In this document: one piece after another, positions 1 through 9,786 of the stretch | Numbering within the stretch: the stretch's first letter is position 1 | How the letters are laid out: each line of letters begins with the position of its first letter | Source: Chloroflexota bacterium | Lineage (GTDB): Bacteria; Chloroflexota; Dehalococcoidia; Lucifugimonadales; Lucifugimonadaceae | NCBI GenBank assembly: GCA_002730555.1 | Contig: PCAM01000005.1 | Span: forward strand, 25,799 to 89,798 | Reading direction: 5' to 3' | DNA length: 64,000 bases | Program-made: the position numbers and the translations under genes | Notes under the pieces: model-generated | The model's database searches: none | Told to the model about the DNA's origin: nothing | The model's input: only the letters and a program-made list of their open reading frames with translations

Positions 1-849
1 GAGGGGCAGCAGGGTCGAGGCATCACCACACGCTCATGTGCGGCGATCGTAGATGAGCTATTCCGGGTCCAGGGCATTAACCGCGTGGTCATTCGGACCG
101 CCGTCGACAACACGCGCAGCCGGGCCGTTCCGGAACGCCTGGGCTTTGCCCACGAAGGTGTGGAGCGACAGGCCGTCAAACTACCAGACGGGTTCGTAGA
201 CATGGCCGTGTACTCGATGCTGGCCTCGGAGTGGCGGGGCGCCCAGAAGATGGGGTTTGTTGACCCGTCGGGACAGCCGGTGGTGTTCGGCGCTCCGCCC
301 ATCTTGATAGACAACCAGATGATGTTACGCCGGCCGCGCGGCGACGACGCCGGCGAGCTGTACTCGCTACTGAACGCAAACCGGGACCGGCTCGAGTGGT
401 GGTCGGGCTGGTCGACGCGCATCCGAACACAGGATGATGTCGCCGCCCTGATCCGTTCTTCAATCCGGCGTGACACCGACCTTGGATTCCCGCTTTTCCT
501 GCTCAACTCCGGCACTCTGGTCGGCGCCGTGAATGTCCAACCGTCGGCGCCCGAAACCAACGCAGACAGCGCGACGACGGCCGATGTCCGTTACTGGATC
601 GGCAGTGAGTGGGAGGGACGGGGGTTGATGGAACGCGCCTGCCGCGCCGCCGTCGATGCCGCCATCGCACACTTCGAGCTGAACTGTGTCACGATCCACA
701 CGGGTGCCGGAAACATGCGTGCGCGTTCGCTGGCGGAGCGGCTTGGCTTCCAGATGCAGCGCGTGGATCGCGGTGCATCCGCCACCGAGGACGTGATCGT
801 CTACTCGGTATCAGCCGTGGACTGGTCAGAAAACGCCACGGCCCGCTAA
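1..849 (+). CDS. GNAT-family (RimJ/RimL-like) N-acetyltransferase, two tandem domains, 5' truncated by window edge
   Basis: Frame is open from base 1 (EGQQGRGITTRSCAAIVDELF...RSRAVPERLGFAHEGV; ...GRGLMERACRAAVD...RARSLAERLGFQ); both halves carry the GNAT 'N..S..v.ErLGF' signature. Confidence 0.8.
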   Translation, partial: EGQQGRGITTRSCAAIVDELFRVQGINRVVIRTAVDNTRSRAVPERLGFAHEGVERQAVKLPDGFVDMAVYSMLASEWRGAQKMGFVDPSGQPVVFGAPPILIDNQMMLRRPRGDDAGELYSLLNANRDRLEWWSGWSTRIRTQDDVAALIRSSIRRDTDLGFPLFLLNSGTLVGAVNVQPSAPETNADSATTADVRYWIGSEWEGRGLMERACRAAVDAAIAHFELNCVTIHTGAGNMRARSLAERLGFQMQRVDRGASATEDVIVYSVSAVDWSENATAR

Positions 850-855
850 CCGGCG

Positions 856-1974
856 TCATCCACCTATCTGGTACATCTCGATCTTGCCCGTGTTCCGGCG
901 GATCTTCTTCATGCCTTCCGGAATCGGCGCTCCGGTTGACCTCCCTGCCGCAGAGTCATCTACCTCAGAGGGATTGCGACCCGCCTGGAACGCCCTGAGC
1001 TCGGAATACCGGTCAGTTCTCGACGACCAGATTCCGGCCATCAACTCCAGAAGTTCGTCATCGGTCGCGCCTGACCGCATCGGTTCTTTGAGGTTCTTAC
1101 CGCCGGCCGCGAACAGGCACGTCACGAGCTGCCCATCGGTGCTAAGCCGGGCGCGTGTGCAGTCACCGCAAAACGGCTCGGAAACAGACGAAATGATCCC
1201 TACCTCACCCGAACCATCGTCGTATGACCAGCGCGTCGCCACTTCGCCCGGGTAGGCAGGCGCGGCCCGGGTGATCGGGAACTCGGCGTTGATAGCGCCG
1301 GCGATTTCGTCCGCGGTCACGACCGAGTCGACGTCCCACGCGTTGACCGTGCCGACGTCCATGAACTCGATGAACCGGACAGTGTGCCCGGTTCCTTTGA
1401 AGTGGCGCGCAAGCTCAACGATCGTATGGTCGTTGACGCCCTTCTGCACGACGGCGTTAATCTTGATCGGGTCTAGGCCTGCCGCTTCGGCGGCGGCGAT
1501 ACCCGAAAGAACGCGCTCGGTGCCGAAACCGCGCCCGTTCATCTCTTTGTAGATGTCTTCGTCGGTGCTGTCGAAACTCACCGTGACCCGGGACAGGCCG
1601 GCGTCTTTGAGCGCCTCCGCCTGATCCGTTAGCAGATGGCCGTTCGTGGTCAGAGCGATATCTTCGATGCTGTCAAGCGCTGCGAGGCCTTCGATCAACT
1701 GAGGAAGACCGACCCGCAGCAAGGGTTCGCCCCCGGTGAGCCGGATCTTGCGGACGCCGAGCTGCGTGAACAGGCCGGCCAGACGGACGATCTCTTCAAA
1801 AGTCAGGATCTGGAGCTTCGGCAGAAATTCGTACCGCTCCCCGTATACCTCAGAGGGCATGCAGTACGGGCAGCGAAAGTTGCATCTGTCGGTTACAGAT
1901 ATTCGCAGATCGCGAAGATGGCGGCCAAAAACGTCGGGCGGGCCGTCGACTCTATCGGGTGTCATAAAGTGCAA
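856..1974 (-). CDS. moaA: GTP 3',8-cyclase (radical SAM, molybdenum cofactor biosynthesis)
   Basis: Radical SAM CNFRCPYCMP motif, LTGGEPLLR, C-terminal FCGDCTRARLSTDG Fe-S motif. Confidence 0.93.
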   Translation of the reverse strand: MHFMTPDRVDGPPDVFGRHLRDLRISVTDRCNFRCPYCMPSEVYGERYEFLPKLQILTFEEIVRLAGLFTQLGVRKIRLTGGEPLLRVGLPQLIEGLAALDSIEDIALTTNGHLLTDQAEALKDAGLSRVTVSFDSTDEDIYKEMNGRGFGTERVLSGIAAAEAAGLDPIKINAVVQKGVNDHTIVELARHFKGTGHTVRFIEFMDVGTVNAWDVDSVVTADEIAGAINAEFPITRAAPAYPGEVATRWSYDDGSGEVGIISSVSEPFCGDCTRARLSTDGQLVTCLFAAGGKNLKEPMRSGATDDELLELMAGIWSSRTDRYSELRAFQAGRNPSEVDDSAAGRSTGAPIPEGMKKIRRNTGKIEMYQIGG

Positions 1975-2076
1975 TTGTACGACGGGTGAGCAAAATTACC
2001 GAGTGAGGATGTCGTGTCCCTCGCCGTTTCCGAGTTGCACGCCGCCGTACGTGGTCCTGCCCAAATTGATACGAGT

Positions 2077-2691
2077 TCAACGGAGGTTCCTTAGAAATGC
2101 CGCCGCTTTCTTTGCAGCGATCCCGCGATGGCTGATAGCGTCCTTCTCGGAAGGGGACAGTTCCGCTATCGTCCGCCGCTCAGCGGCCAGCCAGAAGATC
2201 GGATCGTAGCCAAAACCACCGTCGCCTATCGCCCCGTGTGCGATGGCCCCCTGACACGTTCCCTCAAAGAACCGCGGATCATCCCCGACCCGGTCACCGA
2301 CGATGGCGATCACGGCGCGGTACTGCGCCCCACGGCTCCAGCCCGGCACGTCAGCCATCTCTTCCAACATGCGTTCCCGGCCCTCTTCGTCGGTCTGTCC
2401 CGGCCGGACATAACGCGCGGAATGGACGCCCGGCCTGCCGTCCAGCGCATCAACCTCGATCCCTGAATCATCGGCCAGGGTCAGCTCCCCGCAGGCTGCG
2501 TGATACCCCTCGGCTTTCAGCAGGGCGTTGGCGGCGAAGGTATCGCCAGTCTCTTCGACCTCGATATCAACGTCGACTTCATCAAGCGACATGATCTTGA
2601 ACGGCAATCCGGCCAACAACCGTCGGAACTCGCGCTCTTTGCCGGGGTTGCGGGTCGCTATCACAAGGCTCGGGCGTGCACCTGTTGTCAT
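2077..2691 (-). CDS. rdgB: XTP/dITP pyrophosphatase (Ham1/RdgB)
   Basis: IATRNPGKEREFRRLL, ADDSGIEVDALDGRPGVHSARY, GFGYDPIF motifs. Confidence 0.93.
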   Translation of the reverse strand: MTTGARPSLVIATRNPGKEREFRRLLAGLPFKIMSLDEVDVDIEVEETGDTFAANALLKAEGYHAACGELTLADDSGIEVDALDGRPGVHSARYVRPGQTDEEGRERMLEEMADVPGWSRGAQYRAVIAIVGDRVGDDPRFFEGTCQGAIAHGAIGDGGFGYDPIFWLAAERRTIAELSPSEKDAISHRGIAAKKAAAFLRNLR

Positions 2692-2948
2692 GGGGGAAAT
2701 TATCCTCTTGATAGCCGCCGCCGACTACAGTTACACGCTTGGAACGCCGGTTGTTATGCGATTTCTGAATTGATGCTTTTTATGATTATAAGCATTAATA
2801 TTCCAAAGGTTGCTCTTGTGTTGCAGGGTCAAAAGTCACCTGCTATCCTTCCGCCGATTGCTCACAAATGCACGAACGGCGTTCGCTAGCTGCCGAACCC
2901 TCCCTTCCGGTTCCGTTCAATGCTCGATGAAGGACCCACATTCCCGCA

Positions 2949-4379
2949 ATGAATCTGCGTCGTTTGCTGCGCCCGTTGCGCTCCCGGTTTCTATTTCTGA
3001 TCCCAGTTGCCCCGGCCTTACTGGTCGCATGCAACAAAGAGGACGCCCAGTCAACGTTCGGCACCAGCGGTCCGATCGCCAACACGCAGGCAGACCTCTT
3101 CATATTCATCTTCTGGATCGCCGTAGCGGTCTTCGTGCTTGTAGAAGGCGCGTTGATCTACTCGATCGTAAAGTTCCGGCGTCGGGGATCTGACGATTCC
3201 CTTCCGGACCAGACACACGGCAACAACAAGCTTGAGGTGATCTGGACCATCATCCCGGTGTTGATCCTGATCGCCATCGCGGTACCCACGGTGAAGATCA
3301 TCTACGACCAGGACGGCTGGCCCACGGACCAGGGACCCGTACTTGAAGTAAAGGTCCGAGCACACCAGTGGTGGTGGGAGATTGAATACCCCGGAGAAGA
3401 CGTGGTGACGGCGAACGAGATTCGCATCCCCGTCGGCCAGTGGGTCAATTTTTCGATGCACTCGGACGACGTGATCCACAGCTTCTGGGTGCCGAAACTC
3501 GCCGGCAAGATGGACATCGTCCCGGGCGACGTCCGGGAACTGGCGATGAAGGCCGACGAGGCCGGTTTCTACTTCGGCCAGTGCGCCGAGTTCTGCGGCG
3601 AGGCGCACGCCAAGATGCGATTCCGGGTCAAGGCGGAAGAGCCGGCGGCGTTCCAGGATTGGCTGGCCTCGATGCGGAGGCCGCCGGTGGAATTGGCCAG
3701 CACGGACGCAATCGACGGCCAAAAGATATTCGCTACCAATTGCGCCACCTGCCATTCCGTAAATACATGGCAGGCTCCTGCGGCGCGAAACGAACGCACT
3801 CGGCTTGCCGGTTTGCGGGAAACATTCCTGCTGGACCAGGACCTGGCCGACGAGGACAGAGTCAATCTCATCGCCGCCCCGAATCTGACTCATTTCGCTA
3901 CCCGAGAAACCCTCGGAGCCGGTCTGATCGACCTTACCCAGGAAAACCTTGAACAGTGGATCGCCGACCCTGACGCCGTCAAGGAAGGCAACCGCATGAA
4001 AGACCTTGCCGCTCCGTATCGCGACGGCACGCTTACGCCAGGCGATGTCCGGCAGCTTGCGGCGTATTTACTTGAGTTGGAACCAGTCGCCGCTGGAACC
4101 GCCACGGTGACCCCTGGACCGGATACACCCCTGAAACGTGGCGAGGCCACATTCGCGGCGAACTGCTCCGGATGTCACTCGACCGGGGATGACATTGTTT
4201 TCGGGCCGGGCCTCGCCGGAATTTCAAACCGCGGCGAAGAAGCTTACATACGTGAGTCCATTGAGGATCCGGGCGCGTTTGTCGTTCCGGACTTCTCGAA
4301 CGCCATGCCCGGGAATTTTGGGACACTGTTCTCCATCGAAGAAATCGACGAACTTATCGTTTACCTGAAATCACTCTAG
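2949..4379 (+). CDS. coxB: Cytochrome c oxidase subunit II fused to two cytochrome c domains
   Basis: CuA motif GQCAEFCGEAHAKM, two N-terminal TM segments, two CxxCH sites (CATCH, CSGCH). Confidence 0.93.
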   Translation: MNLRRLLRPLRSRFLFLIPVAPALLVACNKEDAQSTFGTSGPIANTQADLFIFIFWIAVAVFVLVEGALIYSIVKFRRRGSDDSLPDQTHGNNKLEVIWTIIPVLILIAIAVPTVKIIYDQDGWPTDQGPVLEVKVRAHQWWWEIEYPGEDVVTANEIRIPVGQWVNFSMHSDDVIHSFWVPKLAGKMDIVPGDVRELAMKADEAGFYFGQCAEFCGEAHAKMRFRVKAEEPAAFQDWLASMRRPPVELASTDAIDGQKIFATNCATCHSVNTWQAPAARNERTRLAGLRETFLLDQDLADEDRVNLIAAPNLTHFATRETLGAGLIDLTQENLEQWIADPDAVKEGNRMKDLAAPYRDGTLTPGDVRQLAAYLLELEPVAAGTATVTPGPDTPLKRGEATFAANCSGCHSTGDDIVFGPGLAGISNRGEEAYIRESIEDPGAFVVPDFSNAMPGNFGTLFSIEEIDELIVYLKSL

Positions 4380-4457
4380 GAAATTGGTGGTGCGGCGGGC
4401 GCACGACGGCCTGCTTGAAGGCAGGATCGCCCAAGCCCCATACACCGGAGGCCATAG

Positions 4458-6356
4458 TTGACCACGATCGCCTTTCCAACGTTGATCAGTCGCCCGACCA
4501 GCTACACAGGTCTGTGGAGCTGGATAGGCACGGTCGACCACAAGCGCATCGGCACGTTGTACGGAGTAACTGCGTTCCTGTACTTCCTCGTCGGAGGTGT
4601 CGAGGCGCTGATCCTTCGGGCGCAACTGGCCCAGGCCGAGAGCGATCTGATCTCGCCCGAGCTCTTCAACGAGCTCTTCACGATGCACGGCACCACTATG
4701 GTGTTCCTGGTCGTCATGCCGATGTCCGCCGCCTTCTTCAACTGGATGATCCCGTTGATGATCGGCGCCCGTGACGTCGCGTTCCCAAGGCTCAACGCGT
4801 TCAGTTACTGGACCTTCCTGTTTGGTTCGATCTTCCTCAACCTAAGCTTCTTCCTTGGCGGCGCGCCTGACGCCGGTTGGTTCGGTTATGCCAACCTGAC
4901 CGGGAACACCTACAGCCCGGGCGATGGAGTGACTTTCTGGGCGCTTGGGCTCACCACGCTTGGTGTTGCGTCGCTGGCCGCCGCGTTCAACTTTGTGGTC
5001 ACAATTCTGAACATGCGTGCGCCCGGCATGGGCCTTATGAAAATGCCGGTGTTCGTCTGGATGTCACTCGTGACGAGCATCCTGATCGCACTGGCGATGC
5101 CGATCATCGCCGTCGCCCTGATTCAGCTGGCGCTTGACCGGGTCTGGGACACGAACTTCTTCAATCCCGCCGCCGGGGGCGATCCGGTCCTGTGGCAACA
5201 CCTGTTCTGGTTGTTCGGCCACCCGGAGGTCTACATACTGATTCTGCCGGCGATGGGCATAGTTTCAGAGACGTTGCCGGTGTTCTCCAAAAAACCCCTG
5301 TTCGGGTACCCGGCGGTGGTGTTGGCCGGGGCCATCATCGGCTTCATGGGCTGGTTCGTCTGGAGCCACCACATGTTCACGGTGGGGTTGGGTCCGGCCG
5401 CCAACGCCGCCTTTGCCGTCTCAACGATGCTGATCGCCGTGCCTACCGGGGTCAAGATCTTCAACTGGATCGCCACGACATGGGGCGGTAAGTTGCAGTT
5501 GAACACCTCGATGCTGTTCTCCCTCGGGTTCATCGCGATGTTCATCATCGGCGGCCTGAGTGGTGTGTCTCACGCCTCGCCGCCGACCGACGCGCAGCAG
5601 CAGGACACGTACTACATCGTCGCCCACTTCCACTACGTCCTGTTTGGCGGCGCCATTTTCGGGCTGTTCGCTGGCGGCTACTACTGGTGGCCCAAAATGA
5701 CGGGCAAGAAGCTCGGCGAGGCCCTGGGCCAGTGGCACTTCTGGGTGATGCTGGTCGGGTTCAACCTGACGTTCGGCCCGATGCACTGGCTGGGCCTGAA
5801 CGGCATGCCGCGACGCATCGCCACTTACGCCGACGGGATGGGCTGGGAGATGAGCAACGCCATCGCATCTGCCGGCTCGATGCTGATCGCTTTCGGAGTG
5901 TTGTTGTTCATCATCAACATCATCCGAACGATCTCGAGCACACAGGAATCTGAAGACGACCCGTGGGACGCCAGAACCCTTGAGTGGTCCATCCCATCCC
6001 CGCCACCGGCCTACAACTTCGCCCGCATCCCGCAGGTGAAGTCACTGGACGACTTCTGGTACACCAAGCACCCGGATCTTCTCCACGATGAACGCGGGGA
6101 AGAGATCGAAGTGGGCGAGCCGGTGGAAAACGACACGCACGGCGGGGGAAGCATCCACCTGCCCGGCATGTCTTACTACCCGTTCATCACATCGCTCGGT
6201 GTGACGATCGGCGTGGCTGGATTTATGGACATCCTAGTTGAGGTCCCAGGGACGAACATCCAGTTCCCGTGGCTCAGCGCCGTCGGCATCGTGATCGGCC
6301 TGTGGGGGTTGATGGGCTGGACATTCGAACCGGTTTCGGAAGAAGGCGGGCACTAA
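4458..6356 (+). CDS. coxA: Cytochrome c oxidase subunit I
   Basis: Heme-copper oxidase motifs WLFGHPEVYILILPAMG, HHMFTVG, AHFHYVLFGG. Confidence 0.97.
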   Translation: MTTIAFPTLISRPTSYTGLWSWIGTVDHKRIGTLYGVTAFLYFLVGGVEALILRAQLAQAESDLISPELFNELFTMHGTTMVFLVVMPMSAAFFNWMIPLMIGARDVAFPRLNAFSYWTFLFGSIFLNLSFFLGGAPDAGWFGYANLTGNTYSPGDGVTFWALGLTTLGVASLAAAFNFVVTILNMRAPGMGLMKMPVFVWMSLVTSILIALAMPIIAVALIQLALDRVWDTNFFNPAAGGDPVLWQHLFWLFGHPEVYILILPAMGIVSETLPVFSKKPLFGYPAVVLAGAIIGFMGWFVWSHHMFTVGLGPAANAAFAVSTMLIAVPTGVKIFNWIATTWGGKLQLNTSMLFSLGFIAMFIIGGLSGVSHASPPTDAQQQDTYYIVAHFHYVLFGGAIFGLFAGGYYWWPKMTGKKLGEALGQWHFWVMLVGFNLTFGPMHWLGLNGMPRRIATYADGMGWEMSNAIASAGSMLIAFGVLLFIINIIRTISSTQESEDDPWDARTLEWSIPSPPPAYNFARIPQVKSLDDFWYTKHPDLLHDERGEEIEVGEPVENDTHGGGSIHLPGMSYYPFITSLGVTIGVAGFMDILVEVPGTNIQFPWLSAVGIVIGLWGLMGWTFEPVSEEGGH

Positions 6357-6430
6357 CCCGCCCGCAAGTTACAGGGACACCGGGGCAACTGGACGACGAT
6401 CGAACGTATGAAGGATTAAGGGAAACGAAA

Positions 6431-7093
6431 TTGGCGCAAGCCGCCGTAACACAAAATCAGCACGGTCACATCGCTGACACGAATACCGGCATCAGCAACC
6501 GCAAGTTGCTCATGTGGGTGTTCCTGGCGTCCGACTGCCTGTTCTTTGGGTCATTCATCGCCACCTACCTGGTCTACAGAAATGAGAGCCTTGTCGGGCC
6601 TTACCCGAACGAGGTTTTGAATATTCCTGTGACTTCTGTCAGCACGTTTGTGTTGCTGATGAGCAGTCTGGCGATGGTGCTCGCCCTGAACTATGCGCAG
6701 AAGGACCGGGCGGGCCTCGCCCGCTTCTGGCTCCTCGCCGTCGCGGCGCTCGGGTTGGTGTTCCTGGGCTTCCAGGTCGTTGAGTTCATGACCTTCGTAG
6801 ATGAAGGCCTGACGATCCACCAGAACCTCTTCGGAACCACGTTCTTCATCCTGACAGGTTTCCACGGCCTGCACGTGTTCGTCGGCGTTCTGTGGCTCCT
6901 GGGCATGGCCTTCGCCCATTTCAAGGGCGCTTTGACAAGCCGGTCCACCGAAGACCTTGAGATGGCCGGGCTTTACTGGCACTTCGTTGACATCGTATGG
7001 ATCGTAATTTTTACCGTCATCTACCTGATCGGCTTCAGCGACGGTGAGGGCATCGAGACGATCTCACACGCCACGGCGATAATCGGGGGTTAG
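6431..7093 (+). CDS. coxC: Cytochrome c oxidase subunit III (start probably the in-frame TTG at 6431, inside ORF 6269..7093)
   Basis: FLASDCLFFGSFIATYLVYR, TGFHGLHVFVGVLWLL, YWHFVDIVWIVIFTVIYL. Confidence 0.92.
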   Translation: MAQAAVTQNQHGHIADTNTGISNRKLLMWVFLASDCLFFGSFIATYLVYRNESLVGPYPNEVLNIPVTSVSTFVLLMSSLAMVLALNYAQKDRAGLARFWLLAVAALGLVFLGFQVVEFMTFVDEGLTIHQNLFGTTFFILTGFHGLHVFVGVLWLLGMAFAHFKGALTSRSTEDLEMAGLYWHFVDIVWIVIFTVIYLIGFSDGEGIETISHATAIIGG

Positions 7094-7104
7094 CGGACAC
7101 AGTC

Positions 7105-7572
7105 ATGGCAAACCCGATTTCAAGAACCTGGCGCAAGCTGTTCTACCAGGACGGCGGCTGTCACTTCCAGCTACCTAAGGTGGACTCGGCCTTCCCCGAG
7201 CCGCCGAACGAGGGGCCCTTCGGTGACGCCGGCCCGCAAGCGCTTGGCTGGTTCAACCGACTGACCAACAACGGCCGCGTGGCCACGCCCTTCTTCTACA
7301 CGATAATCGGGGTGATTCTGGCGATCCTGACTGTGCTGGAGGTGTGGCTCTTCACGCTCAGTGACGATTTCGGGGCGTTTTTCGTGCCGATGATGCTGTT
7401 ACTGGCGATCGCCAAGTTCGTCATCGTTGTGGCGTTCTTCATGCACCTGAGATTTGACAAGAACCTGCTATCGCTGGTGTTTGCGTCCGGGTTCTTGCTC
7501 GCCATCGCCGTGTTCATGATCGTGTTATCGGTCCAAGACAAGGTGAACCCGTCCCCGCTGATCGCCCCGTAA
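7105..7572 (+). CDS. Cytochrome c oxidase subunit IV-like membrane protein
   Basis: Three predicted TM helices; FVIVVAFFMHLRFDKN motif; located directly after coxC. Confidence 0.8.
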   Translation: MANPISRTWRKLFYQDGGCHFQLPKVDSAFPEPPNEGPFGDAGPQALGWFNRLTNNGRVATPFFYTIIGVILAILTVLEVWLFTLSDDFGAFFVPMMLLLAIAKFVIVVAFFMHLRFDKNLLSLVFASGFLLAIAVFMIVLSVQDKVNPSPLIAP

Positions 7573-7647
7573 GCGATTCCGAGTACGCCATCTGGCGCAC
7601 GGACGGTCAAGTTAGGATTGATCGGTTGAACCGCCCATCCTGACCGG

Positions 7648-8604
7648 TTGCCCGGTGATGATCAAACGCCGAATCCCCGTCCCCGGAGAGCCCTGTCCGT
7701 GCTCCTACTGCATCTAGGCGGCGAGAGCCGCGAGCCACTTGATTCTTTCTCCGCCTTCTGGAGCGAGTGGGCGCTTGTGTCTCCCGTTACCGTGGTTCTC
7801 CTGTTTCTGTACGGGGTCTACCTGTTCGGCCTGTACAGGTTGAATTCACGTGCCGGGAAAAGTGATGTCATGTCGATATCGGCCGGGCGCGTCGCCCTCA
7901 CAACCCTGGGATTCGCCGCTCTAACCTTCGCTCTGGTCGGTCCGGTGGACGTTCTTGCGGAAGACCAGTTCTTCCTCCACATGATTCAGCATCTGATGCT
8001 GACCCTTATCGCCGCCCCCTTGATGCTGGCGGCCAGCCCCGTAGCGGCCTACCTGTGGTCGCTCCCGGCTGATGTTCGGCACGTCGTGTCGGGGTCGCTC
8101 GCGGGGCATGGCAGGACGAACTGGGTGCTGCGAAAACTGACGTTCCCGCGGGCGGTGATCATCGTGTACATCCTGACGATGTACGTGTGGCACCTGCCCG
8201 TGTTGTACGACGCCGCTATACACAGTGAGCCACTGCATTACCTGGAGCACCTGATGTTCTTCGGTGCGGGCATGATGTTCTGGTGGCCGATCGCCGGGCC
8301 AGCGCCGATGCGATCACAGCTGTCGTACCCACAACGGCTGCTCTACCTGATGCTGGCCTTCACGCCGAGCGCCGCCCTTGGCGCTGGACTGACGCTCGTC
8401 GGTACGGTTCTCTACACGCATTACGAGGCGACGCCTATGCACTGGGGTGTAGGGGCCGGGGAGGATCAGAGCATCGGCGGGTTGATCATGTGGGTCCCCG
8501 GGAGTTTCATCCTGGTCGGCGCGGCGACGGTATTGTTCTTCAAATGGTACGAATCAGAGGCCAGAGGGTCACGTTACAAACCCAAGGTCAGGGTGAAGCC
8601 GTAG
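7648..8604 (+). CDS. ctaG: Cytochrome c oxidase assembly factor CtaG/Caa3-type membrane protein
   Basis: Multi-TM; FFLHMIQHLMLTLIAAPLMLAASP, HYLEHLMFFGAGMMFWWPIAG motifs; position in cox operon. Start uncertain (TTG 7648 or GTG 7699). Confidence 0.85.
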   Translation: MPGDDQTPNPRPRRALSVLLLHLGGESREPLDSFSAFWSEWALVSPVTVVLLFLYGVYLFGLYRLNSRAGKSDVMSISAGRVALTTLGFAALTFALVGPVDVLAEDQFFLHMIQHLMLTLIAAPLMLAASPVAAYLWSLPADVRHVVSGSLAGHGRTNWVLRKLTFPRAVIIVYILTMYVWHLPVLYDAAIHSEPLHYLEHLMFFGAGMMFWWPIAGPAPMRSQLSYPQRLLYLMLAFTPSAALGAGLTLVGTVLYTHYEATPMHWGVGAGEDQSIGGLIMWVPGSFILVGAATVLFFKWYESEARGSRYKPKVRVKP

Positions 8605-8748
8605 CGAGAAATGAGCTGCCCAGGTTTTCACAATTAACGGCCCTATACCGGGGGTCTGGTAGACTCTTGGCTCCGTCCATACGGTGCCGTGAACATCCCC
8701 TTACGGGTACGAGAGCACGGCCTCTTTTCTCACCAGGAAGGCCAACCC

Positions 8749-8904
8749 ATGGCGAAATCACGTGACAAGGGCAAAAAAGAATCCAAGAAGAAGAAAATGG
8801 GCGGACGCAAGCAGTCTGTGACCTTGAGTTCGGCGCCGATACCGCCGCCCGAGCCCGCACGCGTCGAACGACGTCGACGTCCGGTTGAAGTCGACGACGA
8901 GTAG
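8749..8904 (+). CDS. Small highly basic hypothetical protein (MAKSRDKGKKESKKKKMGGRKQS...)
   Basis: In-frame ATG with coding-like Lys-rich peptide between ctaG and acylphosphatase. Confidence 0.5.
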   Translation: MAKSRDKGKKESKKKKMGGRKQSVTLSSAPIPPPEPARVERRRRPVEVDDE

Positions 8905-8919
8905 ACGCGCGAACCGGCC

Positions 8920-9198
8920 GTGCCTGAACGCGAAGACGCTCCGTCGATCTCGGTGCGCGTTACGGGTGCAGTCCAGGGCGTCGGTTTCCGAGCCTGGGCA
9001 CGAACCCATTTCTCACGACTCGGCCTGAGCGGTCACGCGCTCAACCACAACGACGGATCGGTGCGAATAGTCGTGTCGGGTGACAGGGCTGCTCTGGAAC
9101 AACTGCTGGCCCTGCTAGCGAACGGATCCTCCCCGGGGACCGTTCGATCGGTGGATGTCGATCAGCTTGACGACGACGTGCCGCGCCCTCCCGTATGA
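8920..9198 (+). CDS. acyP: Acylphosphatase
   Basis: VRVTGAVQGVGFRAWARTHFSRLGLSGHALNHNDGSVRIVVSGDR matches the acylphosphatase GxVQGVxFR and NxxDGSV motifs. Confidence 0.93.
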   Translation: MPEREDAPSISVRVTGAVQGVGFRAWARTHFSRLGLSGHALNHNDGSVRIVVSGDRAALEQLLALLANGSSPGTVRSVDVDQLDDDVPRPPV

Positions 9199-9252
9199 GT
9201 GGAGACACAGGAAGCCCAGGGATCCGAAATCAGGTCACGCGTACGCCGGGCG

Positions 9253-9675
9253 CTATTTCTTAACAGAAATCGGGCCGATGCTGTACGAGTTATCGTTCTC
9301 TACCAGCTTGATCAGGAGCTCGTCCGACAGGTCCTTCATGTAGAGGACGCTGGACCACGCCGTTCCCAGCCCGTCCCTGATCTCTTCGGCGGTCATTGGC
9401 TTGTTGCCGCTGGCCAGCAGGAGCCGGAACACGGCTTCCGTGAGCGGGGTGCCCGGGAGCAGGTAATCGGGCTTCGTCGAGCAGCAAGAGGAGATCTCTC
9501 TCATGTGCTCTTTGGCATCCCCGATCACGACTTCCATGTCGTCCAACATCTGCTGGCACTGCCAGCAACGTCGATTTCGCACGGTGAATGCGAACGACTT
9601 CCCGGACGCATCAAACGCCTTGACGTCGACGGCGTAACGGTGGATCACGGCCTTGACCGTTTGTTCGTCGCTCAT
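9253..9675 (-). CDS. Conserved hypothetical protein with Cys-rich motifs (CWQC; SSCC)
   Basis: Coding-like ORF starting MSDEQTVKAVIHRYAVDVKAFDASGKSFAFTVRNRRCWQCQQML (longer ORF extends to 9765). Confidence 0.6.
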   Translation of the reverse strand: MSDEQTVKAVIHRYAVDVKAFDASGKSFAFTVRNRRCWQCQQMLDDMEVVIGDAKEHMREISSCCSTKPDYLLPGTPLTEAVFRLLLASGNKPMTAEEIRDGLGTAWSSVLYMKDLSDELLIKLVENDNSYSIGPISVKK

Positions 9676-9786
9676 ACCCGTGCTCTCCCAAATAGATTCA
9701 TGGGATAGATCCCAGAGTTTCCTTTTTCGTGACCGCCTGTCAGCGTCCGCAGCGATCGGCCACACGTAATTTTCCCGGTGTTTAGG

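Noticed and set aside
3051-3893. 280-aa minus-strand ORF
   Set aside because: Antisense of coxB; no recognisable domain
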